From contig NZ_BJHU01000059.1 in the NCBI RefSeq assembly GCF_005405905.1, positions 80,394 to 144,393 on the forward strand: 64,000 nucleotides of DNA. The letters run 5' to 3'. The stretch is from Acidovorax sp. NB1. GTDB lineage: Bacteria > Pseudomonadota > Gammaproteobacteria > Burkholderiales > Burkholderiaceae_C. A program made the position numbers and the translations under genes. Of the stretch, positions 15,182-21,389 are shown piece by piece; positions within the stretch are counted from its first letter, which is position 1; the number at the start of each line of letters is the position of its first letter. A model generated the notes under the pieces. It had not been told where the DNA came from. It was given only the letters and a program-made list of their open reading frames with translations, and did no database searches.

Positions 15182-15280
15182 CTCCCTCTCCCCTCGCGGG
15201 AGAGGGTTGGGGAGAGGGGGTATCAGCGCCCCAAGGAAAGCACCCTCTCCCCCCGCCCTCTCCCGCGAGGGGAGAGGGAG
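15182..15280. repeat. Large inverted repeat of CCCTCTCCCC type
   Basis: Two ~40-nt arms (15182-15221 and 15241-15280) are inverted copies, differing at a few positions, each containing its own small palindrome (CCCTCTCCCCTCGCGGGAGAGGG). The 19-nt spacer would form a long cruciform or RNA hairpin between convergent narK and the kinase gene, perhaps serving as terminator. Such REP-like sequences are common in proteobacteria. Confidence 0.8.
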
Positions 15281-15355
15281 CCCAAAGGCAGTGCCCTGTG
15301 AAAGAGACTGCTACCCACCGTGGCGCACACCCAAACAAGACGGCGTGTTGCTGAA

Positions 15356-15420
15356 GATTCAAGCAAAAAATGGCTCTTCCGCCTTCTGCATAAGCACTTA
15401 CAGCTACATTTTCAGGAGCA
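15356..15420 (-). repeat. ATAGCT dispersed repeat, copy 4
   Basis: TTCAAGCAAAAAATGGCTCT ... GCATAAGCACTTACAGCTAC ... TTCAGGAGC; it ends just before the stop codon of the kinase/phosphatase gene. Confidence 0.7.
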
Positions 15421-15437
15421 AATCCAGCTCCCCAGTA

Positions 15438-17213
15438 CTACCTCGGCAAGAACAGCACCCAGTAGATCAACAGCAGGTTCACCAGCACGCTCACCGCCAG
15501 CGCGATCTTCCACAAGGCCGTGGCGTCGCGCTGCATCAGCGGCTGCGGGCCGGGGGCTGACAAGGGGCGGGATGCGCCGCGCTCCAGCGCCAGCAGCAGC
15601 TCCTCGGCCGTTTCAAAGCGTTGTGTGCGCTGGCGCGCCACGGCCTTCAGGGCGATCTGGTCGAGCCAGATGGGCACGCCGGGGTTGTGGCGGCTGGGGG
15701 CCACCGGGTCGCGGTGGTAGCGGCCCAGCTGGTACTGCACCACCTCGCCATAAGGCAGGCGGCCGTGGCTCAGCAGCTGGTAGAGCGTGACGCCCAGCGC
15801 AAACAGGTCGCTGCGCGCGTCGGGCAGTTGCCCCTCGGTATCGCCGCTTTTTTCATAGCCGGGCCACTGTTCGGGGTTCATGTAGCTGGGCGTGCCCGCG
15901 TGCAGTTGGCGCGTGGCCTCGGGCTCGCGGCCCGACAGGGCCACGCCCAGGTCCAGCACGCGCAGCACACCGTCGTCGCCCAGGTGCAGGTTGTGGGGCT
16001 TGATGTCGCGGTGCACCACGCCCTGGCGGTGCAGCCAGCCCAGCACGCGCGCGGCCTGCACCACCACCGACACGGCCTGCGGTACGGGCAGGTGCTGGCG
16101 GCTGCGCAGGCGTTGGCCCAGGGTTTCGCCCGCGTGCCAGTCGTACAGCAGGTAGAAGGCGCTGGCACCCTCGCCTCCCCTTCCATCGCCGTCCTGCCCG
16201 TCGCCCGCAGGCCAAGTGTTGAGCCGCGCCAGATGGGCCGCAGCCTGGCCCGACTGCATGCGCCGCGCCACCCAGGCCTCGTGCGCGAGCGTGGCGCGCT
16301 CTTCGGCATCGTGGGCGCGCGTGGGCAGCAGGGTTTTGAGGGCATACAGGCGCTGCGTGGCGCCGTCGCGCACCTGGTACAGCCGGTGGATGCCGTTGTC
16401 GGCCACGATGGCCGTGACCGTGAGGCCGTCCACCATGTCGCCCACCTTGAGCAGGGGCAGCACGGGCAGGTCCTGCGCGCGGCGGGACTCGTCCTGCAGC
16501 GTGGCCTCCAGCGCGCCCTGCACCCGCACCACCAGGGCCGTAACGTTGTCGCTGCTGCCCCGGCGCAGCGCGGCCTGCACCAGCTCGTCGCTGAGCGCCT
16601 GGGCCGCCACGCCCTCCTGGCGCAGCAGTTGCCGCAGCTCGCGCTCGGGCAGGCTGCCATGCACGCCGTCGGACAGCAGCACGAACAGGTCGCCGCTGTG
16701 CAGCTCGCCCTGGCTGTAGTCCACCACCACATGGTCATCGAGCCCCATGGCACGGGTGAGCTGGTGCGCAAAGTCGCGTTGCGCCATCACATGGTCGGCC
16801 GTGAGCAGCTGCAGGCGCCCGCCGCGCAGCAGGTAGGCGCGGGTGTCGCCCACATGGGCCAGGGTGTACGACTGACCGCGCAGCACCAGCGCGGTGAGCG
16901 TGGTCAGGCCCACGGCAGGCTGGCGGCGCCGGTTCATGGAGACGAGCCAGCCGTTGTGCGCGTTCAGGATGCGGTCCAGCGCCACGGTGGTGTCCCAGGT
17001 CTCGGGGGTGGCGAAGTAGTCGCCCACCAGGGTGCTCACCGTGGTCTGGGCGGCCTCGCGGCCCTTGCCGCCCGTGCTCACGCCATCGGCAATGGCGGCA
17101 ATGGCGCCGCGCTCGCGGTCACGCCCCTGCCCCACCACCAGGGCGGCGAAGTCCTCATTCACCTCATTGCGGCCCGCCAGTGAGGCCTGGCCCACATCCA
17201 GTTCAAAACTCAT
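15438..17213 (-). CDS. Bifunctional PP2C phosphatase / Ser-Thr kinase, membrane-anchored
   Basis: A 591-residue fusion. Residues about 5-240 are a PP2C-type phosphatase with metal-site motifs GRNEVNEDF, IAAIADGVSTGGKGREA, LAHVGDTRAYLL, LLSDGVHGSL and SSDNVTALVV. Residues about 265-550 are a protein kinase: the ATP-site Lys in YALKTLL (about 291), the catalytic loop VVHRDIKPHN (about 402), and DLGVAL in place of the usual DFG. A single C-terminal helix (about 567-589) anchors it, leaving both enzyme domains in the cytosol. It sits on the opposite strand between narK and nirB. Its targets are unknown; control of nitrate transport or reduction by phosphorylation is plausible from context only. 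The ATG at 17213 starts the PP2C fold; longer starts add sequence without family match. Confidence 0.88.
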   Translation of the reverse strand: MSFELDVGQASLAGRNEVNEDFAALVVGQGRDRERGAIAAIADGVSTGGKGREAAQTTVSTLVGDYFATPETWDTTVALDRILNAHNGWLVSMNRRRQPAVGLTTLTALVLRGQSYTLAHVGDTRAYLLRGGRLQLLTADHVMAQRDFAHQLTRAMGLDDHVVVDYSQGELHSGDLFVLLSDGVHGSLPERELRQLLRQEGVAAQALSDELVQAALRRGSSDNVTALVVRVQGALEATLQDESRRAQDLPVLPLLKVGDMVDGLTVTAIVADNGIHRLYQVRDGATQRLYALKTLLPTRAHDAEERATLAHEAWVARRMQSGQAAAHLARLNTWPAGDGQDGDGRGGEGASAFYLLYDWHAGETLGQRLRSRQHLPVPQAVSVVVQAARVLGWLHRQGVVHRDIKPHNLHLGDDGVLRVLDLGVALSGREPEATRQLHAGTPSYMNPEQWPGYEKSGDTEGQLPDARSDLFALGVTLYQLLSHGRLPYGEVVQYQLGRYHRDPVAPSRHNPGVPIWLDQIALKAVARQRTQRFETAEELLLALERGASRPLSAPGPQPLMQRDATALWKIALAVSVLVNLLLIYWVLFLPR

Positions 17214-17234
17214 GCACCAGCTCCATGCAGGTTT

Positions 17235-17252
17235 TGTGCCCAAGGTGGTGCA
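17235..17252 (+). promoter_or_regulatory. Possible NtrC-binding site upstream of nirB
   Basis: TGTGCCCAAGGTGGTGCA has a perfect right half (TGGTGCA) of the NtrC palindrome TGCACCA-N4-TGGTGCA and four of seven positions in the left half. It is about 95 bp before the sigma-54 promoter. Confidence 0.4.
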
Positions 17253-17345
17253 TGCCGGGGCCTGCCCGTCCACACACCTCCGCGCCCTCGGCAGCCCCCG
17301 CCCGGGCCCGCAGCCTGCGCCCACCCCAGATCAGTGCAAAGAGTC

Positions 17346-17361
17346 TGGCACGGCCATTGCT
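17346..17361 (+). promoter_or_regulatory. Sigma-54 promoter of nirB
   Basis: TGGCACGGCCATTGCT matches TGGCACG-N4-TTGCW at every fixed position. Transcription should begin near 17372. Confidence 0.85.
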
Positions 17362-17401
17362 TAACAAGGGCAAGGGCCGGGCAGGCCCACGCAATTCAGC
17401 A

Positions 17402-17442
17402 GTGCAAAGGCGCACGGAGGAGTTGTACGGACGAAGGCGTCC
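17402..17442 (+). promoter_or_regulatory. ANTAR-type antitermination leader of nirB
   Basis: P1 (17402-17415) is GTGC-AAAGGC-GCAC, with A1 and G4 in the hexaloop. After 13 nt, P2 (17429-17442) is GGAC-GAAGGC-GTCC. The P2 loop and 3' arm overlap the terminator 5' arm. The P1 loop here is identical to the P2 loop of the nrt leader, which supports a common ligand protein. Confidence 0.83.
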
Positions 17443-17497
17443 CCACATGCGGTTTCGAGACCTCGGAGCAGCATCGTGTGGACGCCTTTTTTGTTTT
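17434..17497 (+). terminator. Leader terminator of nirB
   Basis: AAGGCGTCC (17434-17442) pairs with GGACGCCTT (17480-17488); CAC/GTG and ATGC/GCAT extend the stem with a bulge. TTTTTTGTTTT follows. It ends 33 bp before the start codon. Confidence 0.88.
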
Positions 17498-17530
17498 GCG
17501 CATCGCCCCGGCGATGGAACCGATGGAGTC

Positions 17531-19978
17531 ATGATGAAGAAGCTCAAACTGGTGATGGTGGGAAACGGCATGGCCGGTGTGCGCACGCTGGAAGAGCTGC
17601 TCAAGATCGCCCCCGATCTGTATGACATCACGGTGTTCGGTGCCGAGCCCCACCCCAACTACAACCGCATTCTGCTGTCCCCTGTGCTGGCGGGCGAGCA
17701 GACGATTGACGAGATCATCCTCAACGACTGGTCGTGGTACGCCGACAACCACATCACGCTGCACACCGGCTTCACGGTGACCGATGTGGACCGCGTGCGC
17801 CGCGTGGTCAGTGCCACCAGCAAGGATGGCACCGTGGTCACCGCCGAATACGACCGCCTGATCCTTGCCACGGGCTCCAACCCCTTCATCCTGCCCATCC
17901 CCGGCAAGGACCTCCAAGGCGTGCTGGCCTACCGCGACATTGCCGACACGCAGGCCATGATCGACGCCGCCGCCACCTACAAACACGCTGTTGTCATCGG
18001 CGGCGGCCTGCTCGGGCTGGAGGCCGCCAACGGCCTCATGAAGCGCGGCATGCAGGTCACCGTGGTGCATGTGGGCGACTGGCTCATGGAACGCCAGCTC
18101 GACGACGTGGCCGGCAAGATGCTGGAGAAGTCACTGCAGGAGCGCGGCATGCAGTTCCTGATGGGCGCGCAGACGCAGGAGCTGGTGGGCAACGCCGAGG
18201 GCCGCGTGGCGGGTGTGAAGTTCAAGGATGGCACCGAGGTGCCCGCCGACCTGGTGGTGATGGCCGTGGGCATCCGCCCCAACACCGCGCTGGCAGAGAA
18301 GATGCGCCTGCACGTGAACCGCGGCATTGTGGTGAGCGACACGCTGCAGACCACCACCGACGCTCGCATCTACGCCGTGGGCGAATGCGCCGCGCACCGG
18401 GGCATTGCCTATGGCCTGGTGGCCCCGCTGTTCGAGCAGGGCAAGGTGCTGGCCAACCATTTGGCAGAGTTCGGCATTGGCCGCTACCAGGGCTCGCTCA
18501 CATCCACCAAGCTCAAGGTCACGGGCATTGACCTGTTCAGCGCGGGTGACTTCCAGGGCGGCGAAGGCACCGAAGAAATCGTGATGAGCGACCCCTTTGG
18601 CGGCGTGTACAAGAAGCTGGTGCTCAAGGACGACAAGCTGGTGGGCGCCTGCCTGTATGGCGACACCGTGGACGGCAGCTGGTACTTCAAGCTGCTGCGC
18701 GACGGCCGCAGCGTGAGCGACCTGCGCGACAAGCTCATGTTTGGCGAATCGCACCTGGGCGACACCGGCCACCAGGGCCAGAGCAAGGCCGCGGCGATGG
18801 AAGACAGCGACGAGGTCTGCGGCTGCAACGGCGTGACCAAGGGCGCGATCTGCAAGGCCATCAAGGACAAGGGCCTGTTCACCCTCGACGAAGTTCGCAA
18901 GCACACCAAGGCCAGCGCCAGCTGCGGCTCGTGCACCGGGCTGGTGGAGCAGATCATCATGTTCACGGCAGGCGGCGACTACAGCGCCACGCCCAAGACC
19001 AAGGCGATGTGCGGCTGCACCGACCACGGCCACCAGGCCGTGCGCGACGCGATCCGGCACAGCAAGCTGGTCAGCATTGCCGAGGTGTTCAAGTTCATGG
19101 AATGGAAAACGCCGAGCGGCTGCGCCACCTGCCGCCCGGCCGTCAATTACTACCTCATCAGCACCTGGCCCAAGGAGGCCAAGGACGACCCACAAAGCCG
19201 CTTCATCAACGAACGCAGCCACGCCAACATCCAGAAGGATGGCACCTACAGCGTGATCCCGCGCATGTGGGGTGGCGAGACCACGGCCGACGAGCTGCGC
19301 CGCATTGCCGACGTGGTGGACAAGTACAAGATCCCCACCGTCAAGGTCACGGGCGGCCAGCGCATCGACCTGCTGGGTGTGAAGAAGGAAGACCTGCAGA
19401 ACGTCTGGAAGGACATCGGCATGCCCAGCGGCCATGCTTACGCCAAGGCGCTGCGCACGGTGAAGACCTGCGTGGGCAGCGAGTGGTGCCGCATGGGCAC
19501 CCAAGACAGCACCCAGATGGGCAAGGACCTGGAGCGCGCCATGTGGCGCATGTACGCCCCGCACAAGGTGAAGTTTGCGGTGAGCGGCTGCCCGCGCAAC
19601 TGCGCCGAGGCGGGCATCAAGGACGTGGGCATCATCGGCGTGGACTCGGGCTGGGAGATGTACGTGGCGGGCAACGGCGGCATCAAGACCGAGGTGGCGC
19701 ATTTCTTCACCAAGCTGAAAACCGCCGAGGAAGTGCTGGAGTACACCGGCGCGTTCTGCGAGCTGTACCGCCAGGAGGGCTGGTACCTGGAGCGCACCGT
19801 GCACTACGTGGACCGCGTGGGCCTCGACTACGTGAAGAAGCGCATCCTCGACGACCACGCAGGCCGCAAGGCGCTGTGGGAGCAGCTGCAGTTTGCACTC
19901 GATGGCGAACCCGACCCCTGGTTCGAATTTGACAAGGCGGCCGTGGACACGCGCCAGTTCGTGCCCCTGGGCGCCTGA
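17531..19978 (+). CDS. nirB: Assimilatory nitrite reductase [NAD(P)H], large subunit
   Basis: An 815-residue cytosolic enzyme reducing nitrite to ammonium. Order of domains: FAD-dependent oxidoreductase (VMVGNGMAGVRTLEELL at the start, NAD-binding VVIGGGLLGLEAANGL), two BFD-like [2Fe-2S] regions (CGCNGVTKGAICK with CGSCTGLV; CGCTDHGHQAV with CATCRPAVNYY), then the siroheme/[4Fe-4S] half with CVGSEWC and SGCPRNCAEAGIKDVG. It acts with NirD and needs siroheme from CobA downstream. ATG at 17531 and 17534 are both possible. It heads the nirB-PilJ-nirD-nasA-ybiB-cobA unit behind the ANTAR leader. Confidence 0.95.
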   Translation: MMKKLKLVMVGNGMAGVRTLEELLKIAPDLYDITVFGAEPHPNYNRILLSPVLAGEQTIDEIILNDWSWYADNHITLHTGFTVTDVDRVRRVVSATSKDGTVVTAEYDRLILATGSNPFILPIPGKDLQGVLAYRDIADTQAMIDAAATYKHAVVIGGGLLGLEAANGLMKRGMQVTVVHVGDWLMERQLDDVAGKMLEKSLQERGMQFLMGAQTQELVGNAEGRVAGVKFKDGTEVPADLVVMAVGIRPNTALAEKMRLHVNRGIVVSDTLQTTTDARIYAVGECAAHRGIAYGLVAPLFEQGKVLANHLAEFGIGRYQGSLTSTKLKVTGIDLFSAGDFQGGEGTEEIVMSDPFGGVYKKLVLKDDKLVGACLYGDTVDGSWYFKLLRDGRSVSDLRDKLMFGESHLGDTGHQGQSKAAAMEDSDEVCGCNGVTKGAICKAIKDKGLFTLDEVRKHTKASASCGSCTGLVEQIIMFTAGGDYSATPKTKAMCGCTDHGHQAVRDAIRHSKLVSIAEVFKFMEWKTPSGCATCRPAVNYYLISTWPKEAKDDPQSRFINERSHANIQKDGTYSVIPRMWGGETTADELRRIADVVDKYKIPTVKVTGGQRIDLLGVKKEDLQNVWKDIGMPSGHAYAKALRTVKTCVGSEWCRMGTQDSTQMGKDLERAMWRMYAPHKVKFAVSGCPRNCAEAGIKDVGIIGVDSGWEMYVAGNGGIKTEVAHFFTKLKTAEEVLEYTGAFCELYRQEGWYLERTVHYVDRVGLDYVKKRILDDHAGRKALWEQLQFALDGEPDPWFEFDKAAVDTRQFVPLGA

Positions 19979-19998
19979 TCGGAAAGAAGGAACCCACC

Positions 19999-20811
19999 AT
20001 GCAACGCCGTACCCTTCTGACCTCTGCAGGCTACACCACGGCCTGGGGCGCTCTGGGCCTTCTGGTGCCTGTGGGCAAGGCCCAGGCCGAGGTGGCCGAC
20101 CTGAATGACGCCATCAACAAGGCCGGGCGCCAGCGCATGCTGAGCCAGCGCATGGGCAAGGCCTGGCTGGCCCTGGCCCACAAGTCCGACACCCCGGCGG
20201 CGCGTGCCGTGCTGGAGCAGTCCCTGGCGCTGTTCGAGCGCCAACTGGGCGAGTTGAAGGCCTTTGCGCCCTCACCCGCCATCCGCGACACCTACGTGAA
20301 GCTCGAAGGCGCCTGGGCCGACCACAAGGCCACGCTGATGGGCACCACGCCCTCGCGCGATGGCGTGGCCGCGCTGCTGCAGGCCGACGCCAAGGTGCTG
20401 GCCCTGGCCCACCAGGGCACCTCGCAGTACGAGGCCGCGCTGGGCAAGCCCGTGGGCCACCTGGTGAACGTGGCCGGGCGCCAGCGCATGCTGAGCCAGC
20501 GCATGGCCAAGTTCTGCCTGTCGGCCATGCTGGGGGTGGACACGGCCGCCGCCACCACCGAGATCGCCAAGGCGCGCGACGAATTCCTCAAGGCCACCGA
20601 GCTGCTGCGCAACGCGCCCCAGGCCAATGCCCGCATCCGCCAGGAGCTGCTGCTGGCGGACGGCCAGTGGGTGTTCTTCGACGCCGCGCTGCAGCGCCTG
20701 GGCAACGCCAGCAACACCTTCCGCCAGGTGTCCGAAGTGTTTGTGAGCAGCGAAAACCTGCTCGCCAGCATGGACCGCGTGACCGGCATGTACGCCGCAC
20801 TCGGCACCTGA
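19999..20811 (+). CDS. Exported protein with two PilJ/NIT-like nitrate-box domains
   Basis: A 270-residue protein encoded between nirB and nirD. The N-terminus has RRTLLTSAG and a hydrophobic stretch ending in AQA, a signal peptide with a possible Tat motif. The mature part contains two copies of a PilJ N-terminal-type domain: INKAGRQRMLSQRMGKAWLA near residue 37 and VNVAGRQRMLSQRMAKFCLS near residue 157. This motif resembles the P-box with which NarX/NarQ and NIT domains bind nitrate or nitrite. There is no kinase, methyl-accepting or DNA-binding output, and no second membrane segment, so it appears to be a free periplasmic ligand-binding protein. Role in nitrate sensing is inferred from location and motif. 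Confidence 0.82.
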   Translation: MQRRTLLTSAGYTTAWGALGLLVPVGKAQAEVADLNDAINKAGRQRMLSQRMGKAWLALAHKSDTPAARAVLEQSLALFERQLGELKAFAPSPAIRDTYVKLEGAWADHKATLMGTTPSRDGVAALLQADAKVLALAHQGTSQYEAALGKPVGHLVNVAGRQRMLSQRMAKFCLSAMLGVDTAAATTEIAKARDEFLKATELLRNAPQANARIRQELLLADGQWVFFDAALQRLGNASNTFRQVSEVFVSSENLLASMDRVTGMYAALGT

Positions 20812-20868
20812 GCATTGGCTACCGAGTCCGCCCCACACCACCACAACAAAATCCCCAAGGACCACCCC

Positions 20869-21270
20869 ATGACCACGAACCACCCCACCCCCGACTGGAA
20901 GCTGATCTGCAGCGTGGACGACATCCCCGTGCTGGGCGCGCGCCGCGTGGCCCGGCCCGCAGGGCTGGACGTGGCGGTGTTCCGAAACGACGCGAACGGC
21001 GTGTTTGCGCTGCTGGACCGCTGCCCCCACAAGGGCGGCCCGCTGTCGCAAGGCATTGTGTTTGGCACGCAGGTGGCCTGCCCCCTGCACAACTGGACCA
21101 TCGGCCTGTGCGACGGCCAGGCGTCGGCCCCCGACGAGGGCTGCACGCCGAAGTTCGCGGTGAAGGTGGAGGACGGTGCGGTGTACCTGGACAGCCATGA
21201 ACTGGCCACGCTCGCCACCGACCTGGCCCGCCCCATTGCAGGGCCTGCGCGGCGCACAGCCACGGCATGA
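20869..21270 (+). CDS. nirD: Nitrite reductase small subunit (Rieske type)
   Basis: A 133-residue cytosolic Rieske protein that partners NirB. The cluster ligands are in CPHKGGPLSQG and CPLHNW (CxH ... CxxH). Family start WKLICSVDDIPVLGARRVA is clear. It is separated from nirB by the PilJ-type gene, which is an unusual insertion since nirB and nirD are generally adjacent. The ATG at 20869 is the first start consistent with the family; spacing to the upstream stop is 57 bp. Reading frame and length are normal. Confidence 0.93.
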   Translation: MTTNHPTPDWKLICSVDDIPVLGARRVARPAGLDVAVFRNDANGVFALLDRCPHKGGPLSQGIVFGTQVACPLHNWTIGLCDGQASAPDEGCTPKFAVKVEDGAVYLDSHELATLATDLARPIAGPARRTATA

Positions 21271-21308
21271 ACCGGCATGGCCACACCCCAGGCGCAAAGC
21301 ACCCTTGA

Positions 21309-21366
21309 TGCTATAGAAAATATAGCCAAATGCGCTTGATGGACGCGCGCAAGACCCCAAAAAAAG
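21309..21366 (+). repeat. ATAGCT dispersed repeat, copy 5
   Basis: TGCTATAGAAAATATAGCC ... GCGCTTGATGGACGCGCGCA ... CCCCAAAAAAA, between nirD and nasA within the operon. Confidence 0.78.
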
Positions 21367-21389
21367 ATCACAACTCCAGGCCCCTAGCC

